A stretch of 64,000 nucleotides of DNA from the NCBI GenBank assembly GCA_951813325.1, contig OX638350.1, positions 2,151,954 through 2,215,953 on the forward strand, written 5' to 3'. Below are positions 53,218-61,582 of the stretch, piece after piece (the first letter of the stretch is position 1; the number at the start of each line of letters is the position of its first letter). The notes beneath the pieces were generated by a model. It made no database searches and was not told the DNA's origin. It saw only the letters and a program-made list of their open reading frames with translations. The stretch comes from an uncultured Acidimicrobiales bacterium. GTDB lineage: Bacteria > Actinomycetota > Acidimicrobiia > Acidimicrobiales > Bin134. A program made the position numbers and the translations under genes.

Positions 53218-55539
53218 TCACTCGTCAGAAGCCGAGGCGATCAGGCTGAGCACCGCATTGGGGTCGAGGGGCTGGCGATTGGGATATGCCCCGAAGGGAG
53301 CCAAGGCGTCGGCCACCGCGTTGAACACGGCGGGGGGCGCTCCGATGGCGCCGCCCTCCCCGGTTCCCTTGTGACCGCCGGGGGTGTCGGAGGGCACGAC
53401 CACATGGCCGCATTCCAGCTCGGGCACCTCTGCCGCGGTGGGCACCAGGTAGTCGAGGAAGGTGGACGCCAGCGGATTGCCGCTGGCGTCGTACACCGCG
53501 TGCTCGTACAGCACGCCGCCGATGCCCTGCACTACTCCCCCGGCGATCTGGCCGTCGACCACCATGGGGTTGATCAGCACACCGCAGTCCTCGCTGACCA
53601 CATAGCGCAACAGCGTGATCTTGCCGGTGCCCGGGTCGAGCTCGCAGGTGCAGATGTGGCAGGCGTTGGAGTGGGTGGTGGGCGGGGCCTTGTAGCGGGC
53701 GGTGTGCTCCAGCCCAGCCTCGGTCCCCGGTGGCAGCGCGTCGGAGTTCTGGTAGGCGGTGGCCGCCACCTGCGCCATCGTCATTGAGGCCGCCGGGGTG
53801 CCCTTGACCGAGATCACCCCGTCGCCCACCTCCAAATCGTCGGCCGAAGCCTCCATCAGGTGGGCGGCGATGGCCACCACCTTTTCCCGCACGCCCGACG
53901 CCGCGGCCCGGGCCGCGCTTCCGGCGATGACCGCCGAGCGGCTGCCGCCGGTGCCGAATCCGTAGCCCGAGCCGTGGCCCTGGTGCAAGGTGACGTCTTC
54001 AGGGCGCACCCCGAGCTCGTCGGCCACTAGTTGCGCCATGGTGGTCTCCAGGCTCTGCCCGTGGGAGCCGGTGCCCATGAACACGTTGACGTGGCCGTCG
54101 ACCTCCACCCGCAGCATGGCCGACTCGGTGCCCAGCGGCCCCATGCCCATCGATGTGGGCTCTATGTATAAGGCCATCCCCAGACCCAGATAGCGGCCTT
54201 CCTCCCGAGCCTGGGCCTGCTCGGCCCGGAACTCGTCGTAGCCGATCATCTCGGCGGCCTGCTCCAGGGTCTGCTTCGGGGAGATGGTGGTCTCGTACAA
54301 CAACCCGGTGGACACCTGATAGGGCAGGTCGTCGGGAGTGAGCACATTGCGACGGCGCAGCTCGAGGGGATCCATGCCGATCTCCCGGGCCACCCGGTCG
54401 ATCATCTGCTCCCGAGCCACGCTCTCCATCTGCCACGGCCCCCGATAGGCCCCCCGACCGCAGGTGTTGGTGTACACCGTGCGGGCCCGCCAGCTCACCG
54501 GCCCCATCCGGTAGGGCCCGGGGTACAGCATGGTGGCCATAGCTCCCGGCGTGGCCGGGCCGCCCAGCGGATAGGCGCCATCGTCTTCGAGCTGGTCCAA
54601 GTCGGCGGCCAGGAAGCTGCCGTCCTCGCCCACCGCCATCTTCACCGTCATCTGCTCGATGCGGGCGTGGTTGGAGGCCAAAAGGTTCTCCCGCCGATCC
54701 TCGATCCACTTCACCGGGCTGCCCAAGAGCTTGGCCACCACCAGAACCGCCATGTCTTCGCGGCCCAGGAACATCTTCTGGCCGAAGCCGCCACCCACGT
54801 CGCCGAAGTGGACCACCATCTTGTGCTCGCCGATGCCCAGCACCCGGGCCCCGACCAGCTGCAACTCGTGGGGACTCTGGGTGGAGGCCCACACCTCCAT
54901 CACCCCGGCGTGGGGCTGCCAGGAGGCCACGATGCCCCGGGTCTCCATGGGCACGTTGGTCTGGCGGTGCTGGTGCCAGGTCTCGGTGATTGTGTAGGCG
55001 GCGTTGGCGAAGGCCTCGTCGGTGGCGGGGTTGGGCACGGGCAGGTCGTGGGCCAGGTTGCCGCCGAGTTCGGGGTGGACGTGGTGGTCGGATTCGGCCG
55101 CGGTCTCGTAGTCCACCACCGGATCCAGCGGCTCGAACTCAACCTCGACCAGATCGAGGGCATCCTCGGCGATGTAGCGGCTCTGGGCCACCACCATCAC
55201 ATAGGGGTCGCCCACGAAGCGCACATCGCCGTCGGCCAACATGTTGGCCGGGGGTGCGGGCGACTCAGGAGGGTGCAGCGACGCCCGCAGCGAGTCGTTG
55301 TAGGAGTTCAGGTCGGCGCCGGTGTACACCGCGTGGACCCCGTCCAGCGCCTCGGCAGCCGAGGTGTCGAGGCGGGTGATGGTGGCCCGGGCCAAGTCGC
55401 TGCGACCGAAGGCGGCGTGGAGCATGCCGGGCAGCACGATGTCGTCCACATACCGGCCGTGGCCGGTGACCAGCCGAGGGTCTTCCAGCCTCTTTACCGA
55501 CTGGCCGACGTATCTCGCGGCGGCGGCTGTTTGACTCAT
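53218..55539 (-). CDS. Molybdenum hydroxylase large subunit (xanthine dehydrogenase family)
   Basis: A 773-residue molybdopterin-binding subunit. It begins with the SVKRLEDPRLVTGHGRYVDD motif and has GDVGGGFGQKMFLGREDMA, CGRGAYRGPWQMESVARE and the C-terminal GTGEGGAIGAPPAVFNAVAD with the catalytic Glu. The active-site loop reads AYRGPWQ. True form I CO dehydrogenase needs AYxCSFR, so this is another member of the family, such as an aldehyde, nicotinate-like or aromatic acid hydroxylase. The gene order with the FAD and 2Fe-2S subunits is M-S-L on the minus strand. ATG 55539 follows GGGAGAG. Confidence 0.88.
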   Translation of the reverse strand: MSQTAAAARYVGQSVKRLEDPRLVTGHGRYVDDIVLPGMLHAAFGRSDLARATITRLDTSAAEALDGVHAVYTGADLNSYNDSLRASLHPPESPAPPANMLADGDVRFVGDPYVMVVAQSRYIAEDALDLVEVEFEPLDPVVDYETAAESDHHVHPELGGNLAHDLPVPNPATDEAFANAAYTITETWHQHRQTNVPMETRGIVASWQPHAGVMEVWASTQSPHELQLVGARVLGIGEHKMVVHFGDVGGGFGQKMFLGREDMAVLVVAKLLGSPVKWIEDRRENLLASNHARIEQMTVKMAVGEDGSFLAADLDQLEDDGAYPLGGPATPGAMATMLYPGPYRMGPVSWRARTVYTNTCGRGAYRGPWQMESVAREQMIDRVAREIGMDPLELRRRNVLTPDDLPYQVSTGLLYETTISPKQTLEQAAEMIGYDEFRAEQAQAREEGRYLGLGMALYIEPTSMGMGPLGTESAMLRVEVDGHVNVFMGTGSHGQSLETTMAQLVADELGVRPEDVTLHQGHGSGYGFGTGGSRSAVIAGSAARAAASGVREKVVAIAAHLMEASADDLEVGDGVISVKGTPAASMTMAQVAATAYQNSDALPPGTEAGLEHTARYKAPPTTHSNACHICTCELDPGTGKITLLRYVVSEDCGVLINPMVVDGQIAGGVVQGIGGVLYEHAVYDASGNPLASTFLDYLVPTAAEVPELECGHVVVPSDTPGGHKGTGEGGAIGAPPAVFNAVADALAPFGAYPNRQPLDPNAVLSLIASASDE

Positions 55540-55591
55540 AAGTGCTCTCCCTTCGGGCGGGCGGCGCTGACGCCCAGGGCCGTCAGGTGAA

Positions 55592-56083
55592 TCATGATTG
55601 CCCGCTTCCCTTCATGACAGCGGCGGCTTGGCGGGTGGCGGCCACGATGCCCTGGTATCCGGTGCAGCGGCAGAGGTTGCCGGAGATGCCGTGGCGGATC
55701 TCTTCGTCGGACGGATCGGGATTGGCCTCGAGGAAGGCAGCCACCGACACCACGAAGCCGGGAGTGCAGAACCCGCACTGGAGGCCGTGGCAGTCGCGGA
55801 ACGCCTCCTGTACCGGGTGGAGCGTCTCATCGTCGGGGGCGAGCCCTTCCACGGTGGTGATGCCGGCGCCGTCGGCCTGCACCGCGAACAGCAGACAGGA
55901 GCGCACTGCCTCGCCGTCCATCAATACGGTGCACGAGCCGCACACGCCGTGCTCGCAGCCCAAATGCACACCCGTGCAATGGGCCTGCTCCCGCAGGAAG
56001 TCGGCCAGAGTCAATCGAGCCTCGCCCAGCCCTCGGCGGGTTTGGCCGTTGACCGTCATGGAAAGGGGGATCTGATCAGCCAT
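55592..56083 (-). CDS. 2Fe-2S subunit of the molybdenum hydroxylase
   Basis: A 163-residue protein with an N-terminal plant-type ferredoxin cluster (GVHLGCEHGVCGSCTVLMDG, Cys pattern CxxxxCxxC, then C in VRSCLLF) and a C-terminal all-helical cluster (HGLQCGFCTPGFVVS and NLCRCTGYQGIV). It passes electrons from the molybdenum site to FAD. It overlaps the FAD subunit gene by 8 bp. Confidence 0.93.
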   Translation of the reverse strand: MADQIPLSMTVNGQTRRGLGEARLTLADFLREQAHCTGVHLGCEHGVCGSCTVLMDGEAVRSCLLFAVQADGAGITTVEGLAPDDETLHPVQEAFRDCHGLQCGFCTPGFVVSVAAFLEANPDPSDEEIRHGISGNLCRCTGYQGIVAATRQAAAVMKGSGQS

Positions 56084-56960
56084 TGCCAGCCTCCGTGTTC
56101 ACCTGCGCCAGTGCGTTGGCCAGAACCCGGCCCACCAGGGTGGACCCGGCCCGGCGGCGGTATTCAACGCTGGCGTGGACATCGCCGATCGGATCCATAT
56201 CCTCGGCCGCCAGGCGCCCGATCTCGGCGGGGTCGGCATCGGATGTGGCCAGCCCCATCAGCGCCGCCTCCACCGACGAGGCCCGCAGCGGTGTGGGACC
56301 CACGCCCAGCATGCCCACCGCGGCGCGGTTGATGCGCCCGGCCGCGTCGGTTCCGATGCCCACCGCGGCGCCAGCCAGGGCGAAGTCGCCGCTGCGCCGG
56401 GCGATCTCGTCGAAGGCGAACCCGGCCGGCTGGTCCCAGGCCGAGAACCGCAGGGCCACCAGCAGCTCATCGGGGGCCACCGCGGTCATGAACGTGGACT
56501 CGAAGAACTCCGCAGCCGGCGCCTCCCGGAAGCCTGATGCTGAAGCGATCTCGGCCACTCCGTCAAGGGCCAGCATCACCGCGGGGTACTCCGACGCCGG
56601 GTCGGCGTGCGCGATGGAGCCGCCGATAGTGCCCCGGTTCCGGATCTGGAAATGGCCGATGTGGGGGGTGGCCAAGTGCAGCAGCGGCACCCGATCGGCC
56701 ACCGCGGTGTCGGTTTCCACAGCTGCTTGTCGAGTCATGGCGCCAATGCTGATGCCACCGTTGTCGAGCGACACACCGAACAGCTCATCCACCCGGTTCA
56801 AGTCCACGATGTGCTCGAAGCGGGTAAGGCGCATAGCCAGCAGGGGCACCAGGCTCTGGCCGCCGGCCAGGGGCTTGGCATCGTCTCCGTGCTCGGCCAA
56901 CAGCCCAACCACGTCGGCCACCGTCTCGGGAGCGTGGTATTCAAAAGGAGCAGGTTTCAC
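56076..56960 (-). CDS. FAD-binding subunit of the molybdenum hydroxylase
   Basis: A 294-residue CoxM-like flavoprotein. It begins MKPAPFEYHAPETVADVVGL and has the FAD motifs AKPLAGGQSLVPLLAMRL and RNRGTIGGSIAHADPASEYP. It completes the heterotrimer with the two downstream genes. The GTG start has TACAGT 8 nt upstream on this strand. Confidence 0.93.
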   Translation of the reverse strand: MKPAPFEYHAPETVADVVGLLAEHGDDAKPLAGGQSLVPLLAMRLTRFEHIVDLNRVDELFGVSLDNGGISIGAMTRQAAVETDTAVADRVPLLHLATPHIGHFQIRNRGTIGGSIAHADPASEYPAVMLALDGVAEIASASGFREAPAAEFFESTFMTAVAPDELLVALRFSAWDQPAGFAFDEIARRSGDFALAGAAVGIGTDAAGRINRAAVGMLGVGPTPLRASSVEAALMGLATSDADPAEIGRLAAEDMDPIGDVHASVEYRRRAGSTLVGRVLANALAQVNTEAGNG

Positions 56961-56968
56961 CGCCGAGG

Positions 56969-56974
56969 ACTGTA
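56969..56974 (-). promoter_or_regulatory. -10 box of the molybdenum hydroxylase operon
   Basis: TACAGT on the minus strand ends 8 nt before the GTG of the FAD subunit gene, so the operon may start with a leaderless or very short leader. Confidence 0.4.
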
Positions 56975-57059
56975 GCCCGACTGGTGAACAGACTCGCAGG
57001 CAAGCGGCTGCGGCAATTCCAGAAGACCGACTGGACAGGTGATCTGAAAGACTGAGGTA

Positions 57060-57902
57060 GTGACCAACGTAGCCGAGGAACTCCGCAGCTATTGGAACGA
57101 CCGGGGACCGGTGTGGGTCGAGTATCGGGAGAGGCTGGACGGCATGCTAGCCCCCCTCGGGGAGGCCGCCGTTGCCCGGCTGCATCCCGACCCCGGCGAG
57201 CACGTGCTGGACATCGGCTGTGGCACCGGCACCACCAGCCTGGAGCTGGCCCGCCTGGTAGGCGCAAGCGGCCACGTGATCGGGGTGGATGTATCGGCCC
57301 CCATGCTCGATGAGGCCCGCCGCCGGGCCGCCGACGCCGGTTTGGACAACACCTCGTTCGTGGTGGCCGATGCGGGGGCCCACCAGTTCGAGCCCCGCCA
57401 CTATGACGGTGCCTTCTCCCGGATGGGGATCATGTTCTTCGCCGAGCCGGTGGCCGGATTCGCCAACCTGAGGCGGGCGCTGCGGCCCGGCGGGCGGTTG
57501 AGCTTCGTCTGCTGGCGCTCTCCGAGCGAGAACTCCTGGGTCACCGAGCCGGGGCAGGCTGTAGCCGAGGTGCTGGGCCCACCTGCGCCGATGGACCCCG
57601 ATGCCCCCGGGCCGTTCTCTTTGGCCTCGGCCGATCGGATCAGCTCGATCCTCACCGAGGCCGGGCTGGTGGACATCGACATCACCCCCCATGACCTGCC
57701 GCTGAGCATCGGCATCGGGGCCACCGATGAGCTGGTCCGCTACTACTTGGATCTTCTGCCCGCCACGGCCATCCCCGAGAACGCCGAAGTGCACGTGATC
57801 GACCGGGTCAAAGCCGCCCTCGGCGCCATGGTCGAGCGCCGCCGCACCCCCGACGGCATCACTATGGGCGGCGCCGCCTGGCTAGTCAGCGCCCGGGCCT
57901 AA
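57060..57902 (+). CDS. Class I SAM-dependent methyltransferase
   Basis: A 280-residue methyltransferase. Motif I is VLDIGCGTGTTSLELARL, motif II DVSAPMLDEAR, motif III FVVADAGAHQF and a post-motif LRPGGRLSFVCW. It resembles UbiE/Coq5 and related small-molecule methyltransferases. The acceptor is unknown. It starts with GTG 57060 and diverges from the molybdenum hydroxylase operon. Confidence 0.85.
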   Translation: MTNVAEELRSYWNDRGPVWVEYRERLDGMLAPLGEAAVARLHPDPGEHVLDIGCGTGTTSLELARLVGASGHVIGVDVSAPMLDEARRRAADAGLDNTSFVVADAGAHQFEPRHYDGAFSRMGIMFFAEPVAGFANLRRALRPGGRLSFVCWRSPSENSWVTEPGQAVAEVLGPPAPMDPDAPGPFSLASADRISSILTEAGLVDIDITPHDLPLSIGIGATDELVRYYLDLLPATAIPENAEVHVIDRVKAALGAMVERRRTPDGITMGGAAWLVSARA

Positions 57903-57994
57903 CCGCACTCGGATAGGACCAACTCGCTCTGGCCATGACCCAGCCCGAAAAGGTTGGCTATACCCCACATCCCCGCTAACCTGGCACCATTCTT

Positions 57995-58038
57995 CCCCGC
58001 CTGGCCTGCATTGCAGGGCATGCGGGGCTTATCTTTTT
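57995..58038 (+). terminator. Hairpin with T-rich tail
   Basis: CCCCGC (57995-58000) pairs with GCGGGG (58022-58027). Inside, CCTGC and GCAGG pair around an ATT loop, with two mismatches between the two stems. The bases after it are CTTATCTTTTT. It fits a Rho-independent terminator for the methyltransferase gene or an attenuator just 18 bp before the NYN gene. Confidence 0.6.
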
Positions 58039-58056
58039 CGGGGCTTCTATTGGGAT

Positions 58057-58686
58057 ATGACTGAGACGAGAGTCGTCGTCTTCATCGACTACCAGAACAC
58101 CTACCACTGTGCGCGTGATCTGTTCGCCGCCGAAGACGATCCCCCGATGTTCGGGCACATCTATCTCCACCAACTTGGTGAGTTGCTTGTCCATCTCGGC
58201 AGTTCAGTCGATCTTCAAAGAGTGCTCTCCGGCGTCAAGGTGTACCGCGGCAAACCAGGGCCGAAGAGCTCTGAGAAGCTCCGCCGCGCATTCGACCGGC
58301 AGATAGCAGAGTGGAATGGGACACCTGGTGTCGGGGTGTCCACCAGACCGCTGAGGTATCGGCCCACAGCCTGGTCATTCGGAAAACCCATGGCGTGGAG
58401 AGGCGAAGAAACGGGCGTGGACGTGATGATGGCGTTGGCCATCGCCATTGGCGCGATCAAGGACATCTGCGACGTCGCGGTTGTCGTCTCCGCTGATACT
58501 GATCTTGTCCCGGCGATGCAAGAAGCTGTGGCGGCTGGCAAACGGGTCGAAACCGCCACATGGTGGTCTCCCGGTTCACAGCGCCGCCCACTTCGGATCG
58601 AGGGGCTTAGGACTTGGAATCACCAACTCGATAGGAGTCTCTTCGAACTGGTCCGTGACGACACCGACTACTTGGTCGGGACTTAG
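58057..58686 (+). CDS. NYN domain (LabA/DUF88-like) protein
   Basis: A 209-residue PIN-like NYN-fold protein. VVVFIDYQNTYH holds the first catalytic Asp, EETGVDVMMALAIAIGAI the second and VVSADTDLVPAMQEAVAAGK the third. NYN proteins are metal-dependent ribonucleases in RNA processing or defence. No partner gene is recognisable next to it. The stop overlaps the MFS gene stop on the other strand by 4 bp. It lies directly behind the hairpin at 57995. Confidence 0.82.
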   Translation: MTETRVVVFIDYQNTYHCARDLFAAEDDPPMFGHIYLHQLGELLVHLGSSVDLQRVLSGVKVYRGKPGPKSSEKLRRAFDRQIAEWNGTPGVGVSTRPLRYRPTAWSFGKPMAWRGEETGVDVMMALAIAIGAIKDICDVAVVVSADTDLVPAMQEAVAAGKRVETATWWSPGSQRRPLRIEGLRTWNHQLDRSLFELVRDDTDYLVGT

Positions 58687-59951
58687 CCCCTGGCAGATTG
58701 CATCTGGCTTCTGGACGCCTCTGTCTGGCGGCGGGCGCTGCGGCCTGCGATCACCGACCACACCACAACGAGCACGGTGGCTGCGGCCATGTAGCCGTGC
58801 ATCTCCCGAAGCCCGATCTGGTCGGCCAGGGCTCCAAGGGGGAAGGCGATCAGGCTCTGGGCGCTGAATGAGACCATGACCAGGCTCTGCACCCGGCCGT
58901 GGTACACCGGCTCGGCCAACAGCAGCGACATCGACATGTTGGTAGTTTGGAAGGTGGTGGCCGCGCCCCCCAGGAAGAACAGCACCGGCAGCGCCACCAG
59001 GTGATTGGGGGTGATGGCCAAGGCGGCCACCCCGGCGGCCACCACGATCAAGCTGGTGATCCGCAGCCGCCAAAGCTGGGTGTTGTCGCGCATCCGGGCC
59101 ACTTGAAGGGCGGTGACGGTGCCCCCGAGGGCGTTGGCCCCCTGGAGAACGCCCAGCCACAGCGCTCCCACCCCGAACACGCTTTCGGTGTACTTGGGGA
59201 GAAAGGCCAGGTAGGGCATGGCCACCAGCAGCATGAGGGCGGTGGAGAACACCACTACCTTCAGATAGGGACTCCGGGCCACGTAGGCCACACCCTCGGC
59301 TATCTCTTCGAAGGGGCTGTAGGTCTCGAGCCGCTCAGGACGCGACGCCGGCAGCAGCAGCACCGGGAGGGTCCCCACCGCGGTAAGGCCCGCGCTCAGC
59401 AGGTACACCCCGGCCAGCCCGAAATTGGGCGTGTCGGCCAGCAAGCCGGCCAAGGCCGGCCCGACCGTCTGGGTGCTGGCCACGGTCAGCTGGGTGAGCG
59501 AGATGGCGTTGGACAAGAGCTCGCGCTCCACCACTTCGCCGGTCATGGCCATCCGAGCCGGTCCCATGAACGCGAACGACGACCCCTGGATGAGCGACGC
59601 CAGCAAGAGCATCCAGAATTGCTCCAGGCCCAGCACCACCATGATCCCGAGCCACAGAGCGCTGAGGGTGAGCGAGACATGGGAGCCGAGGATGAGGGCT
59701 CGGCGGGAGAACCGGTCGGCGGCCACGCCTCCGAACGGGGTTACGGTGACCATGCCGACGCCAAAGGCCAGCAGCACCAACGCGAAGCTGGAATTGCTGT
59801 CGGTGAGCTGGATGGCCAACCAGCCCCGGGCCAAGATCTGCATGCCCACCGCGAGGAACGCCACCAGCCCCGACCACCACAACATGGCGTAAGCCCGATT
59901 GGACAGCGACGCGAACACCCCGGTTGTCGAGGGGGGACCGACGTCGCTCAC
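58683..59951 (-). CDS. MFS transporter
   Basis: A 422-residue major-facilitator protein with about 12 membrane segments. The conserved GGVAADRFSRRALILGSH loop lies between helices 2 and 3, and FMGPARMAMTGEVVERELLS in the first half resembles the MFS_3 (enterobactin exporter EntS-like) group. The substrate is unknown. GTG 59951 has TACCGT 6 nt upstream on this strand. Confidence 0.85.
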   Translation of the reverse strand: MSDVGPPSTTGVFASLSNRAYAMLWWSGLVAFLAVGMQILARGWLAIQLTDSNSSFALVLLAFGVGMVTVTPFGGVAADRFSRRALILGSHVSLTLSALWLGIMVVLGLEQFWMLLLASLIQGSSFAFMGPARMAMTGEVVERELLSNAISLTQLTVASTQTVGPALAGLLADTPNFGLAGVYLLSAGLTAVGTLPVLLLPASRPERLETYSPFEEIAEGVAYVARSPYLKVVVFSTALMLLVAMPYLAFLPKYTESVFGVGALWLGVLQGANALGGTVTALQVARMRDNTQLWRLRITSLIVVAAGVAALAITPNHLVALPVLFFLGGAATTFQTTNMSMSLLLAEPVYHGRVQSLVMVSFSAQSLIAFPLGALADQIGLREMHGYMAAATVLVVVWSVIAGRSARRQTEASRSQMQSARG

Positions 59952-60018
59952 GCTGCGACGGTAATGGCCTCAGGCGTTCGACGCGGCACTTGTCACCCTG
60001 CTGGCGTAGGTTTGCGCC
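59952..60018. promoter_or_regulatory. Divergent leaderless promoter pair
   Basis: The 67-bp gap between the MFS and NTF2-like genes has TACCGT 6 nt before the GTG of MFS (minus strand, 59958-59963) and TAGGTT 6 nt before the ATG of the NTF2-like gene (plus strand, 60007-60012). Confidence 0.55.
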
Positions 60019-60405
60019 ATGTCTGATTTAGGGACTGCCGAGGAGACCAAAGCCGTGCTGCGGCGGTGGTACGACGAGATGTGGGGGGCGCAGAACCCGG
60101 ATTTGGTGCCCGAGCTGGCCGGGCCGGTCTATGTCCGCCACGAGATGGGCGGCACCCGCTCGGTAACCGCCGAGGAGTATCAGCAGCAGGTGGCCGCGCT
60201 GTGCAGCCAGGCTGAGTTCACCGACCTGCGCTACCGGCTCATCGCCGAGGACGACCACGTGGTGGCCATCGGCTCCTGGAGGGTGGACGGCAACCAGTGG
60301 GACTGGGTGCAGGCCTTCCGGGCCGAGAACGGCAAGCTGGTGGAGACCTGGCTGTCGGGCATCGGCTTCGAGTCCAACTGGGCCCCCGAGGTGATCCGCC
60401 CCTGA
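60019..60405 (+). CDS. Nuclear transport factor 2/SnoaL-like protein
   Basis: A 128-residue NTF2-fold protein. It starts MSDLGTAEETKAVLRRWYDE and contains VYVRHEMGGTRSVTAEEYQQ, then WVQAFRAENGKLVETW, the cone-like barrel typical of SnoaL-like polyketide cyclases and other small-molecule isomerases. The function is not predictable. TAGGTT lies 6 nt upstream. Confidence 0.8.
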   Translation: MSDLGTAEETKAVLRRWYDEMWGAQNPDLVPELAGPVYVRHEMGGTRSVTAEEYQQQVAALCSQAEFTDLRYRLIAEDDHVVAIGSWRVDGNQWDWVQAFRAENGKLVETWLSGIGFESNWAPEVIRP

Positions 60406-60417
60406 GGCCCGCAGCGG

Positions 60418-61247
60418 TCAGGGCGCCAGCGCGGTGATGGGAAGAACGGTCGTCCCGTCCGTGCGGTCGTAGCCGTAGCCGGTTGCGGTGATGATGAGCA
60501 GCTTGGAAGGCGCGCCAATCTTCTCGGTGTCCACCTTCTGGCTGAGTCTGAGCAGAGAGCTGGCAGCCTCTTCGATCCACTCCTCGCCGCCGAGCTTGGC
60601 TTCAACGGCCATCCACCGACCATCACGGGCCTCAACGATCACATCAGCCTCGAGCTTGTCGCTGTCGTGGTAGTGGTAGACGGTGGCATCGTTGCGTTGG
60701 CCATAGATGCGCAGGTCGCGCACCACCAGTGATTCGAACAGAAACCCGAGGGTATTCAGATCCCCTAGTGGTGTGTCGTTGCGCCGGTGGCCGCAGCGGC
60801 CAAAGAGGGATCTGCAAAGTGCCGCTTGGGGGAGCGGAGAAGCGTCGCCCGAGACCGGAGATGGGTAGACCAATGAGGCAAGTCCTCCACGATGAACAGA
60901 CGCTCCAATGAGCGGACATACTCTGTCGCCGTCGTGCGGTTGAGGCCCCGCTCGCCCGAGGCCTCTTTGGCCAATTTCGTGAATGAGGCCATGGTGGCGA
61001 TATTCCGGCTGGCGGAGGCTGTGAGCCGTTCAACCCCGATGGGATCGCGCACCACGCCGTCGACTGAGGAAATGTCGGCGCGGCATATCTCGCCGAGGTA
61101 ATTGCGAAGCAAGAGCTGGGCCTGTGCGACCGGCTTGTTGAGGTGCCGAGGCCATCCGCCGCGGCAGATTGCGTCAACGACATCCTCAGGGGTGGGCATT
61201 GGCCAATGGGGATTCCCTGATCTTCGGCTTCCTGTTCCGGGATGCAC
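60418..61247 (-). pseudogene. Broken DUF4143 ATPase with MITE scar
   Basis: The C-terminal DUF4143 part survives in two frames. Residues PEDVVDAICRGGWPRHLNKP to RSPKRHFADPSLAAAATGA lie in one frame. DLNTLGFLFESLVVRDL, EADVIVEARDGRWMAVEAKL and the end ITALAP lie in another. Between them a 15-bp MITE end (60765-60779) puts a TAG stop and a frameshift, and five to six residues of the normal link appear lost. The P-loop N-terminal half is absent. It is related in domain type to the intact ATPase at 6529 but clearly not a copy of it. Confidence 0.82.
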
Positions 61248-61516
61248 CGACCGTCCTCAGTCCACACCCACCGCTCGCGTCCGGCTAGGGCGATTTCCAC
61301 GGCCATAGCCGGGATCTCCTCAAGTCCTAGCCGTGGCTTATCCCGGTTGGATTGTTCGATCTCCAGTTTGGTCCGTGTCCGGCAAATGGCCTCATCCAGG
61401 CTCTCCACCGCTCGGCAGATCACCTCAGACCGGGGCTCCCCCACGCCTTCGGCCATCAAGCGGTCGATCGCCTCGACCTGCTTCTTGCTGAACCGCACCA
61501 GCAACGGTGTTACCAC
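60644..61516 (-). CDS. Ribbon-helix-helix protein, run-on ORF
   Basis: The first ~60 residues (VVTPLLVRFSKKQVEAIDRL, EVICRAVESLDEAICRT) form a CopG-like ribbon-helix-helix DNA-binding domain, as in antitoxins. A second part (IPAMAVEIALAGRERWVWTE) follows. After about residue 110 the reading passes into the ATPase remnant in a wrong frame, so its long C-terminus is not real. This looks like a deletion scar that joined an antitoxin-like gene to the truncated ATPase gene. The true gene end is unclear. Confidence 0.45.
   Translation of the reverse strand: MVTPLLVRFSKKQVEAIDRLMAEGVGEPRSEVICRAVESLDEAICRTRTKLEIEQSNRDKPRLGLEEIPAMAVEIALAGRERWVWTEDGRCIPEQEAEDQGIPIGQCPPLRMSLTQSAAADGLGTSTSRSHRPSSCFAITSARYAAPTFPQSTAWCAIPSGLNGSQPPPAGISPPWPHSRNWPKRPRASGASTARRRQSMSAHWSVCSSWRTCLIGLPISGLGRRFSAPPSGTLQIPLWPLRPPAQRHTTRGSEYPRVSVRITGGARPAHLWPTQRCHRLPLPRQRQARG
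60765..60779 (+). repeat. 15-bp MITE end in the broken ATPase gene
   Basis: CTAGTGGTGTGTCGT matches the end of the 168-bp MITE exactly. The next bases (TGCGCC) do not. It is a remnant left after loss of the rest of the element. Confidence 0.8.
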
Positions 61517-61582
61517 CCGATAAGTATGCCTTTAGCGGCATCGCTTGACAAGTGCTTTTCATCAATTTTCAGCCAACTTCAA

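Noticed and set aside
53218..55539. Form I aerobic CO dehydrogenase large subunit.
   Set aside because: The loop reads AYRGPWQ, not AYxCSFR.
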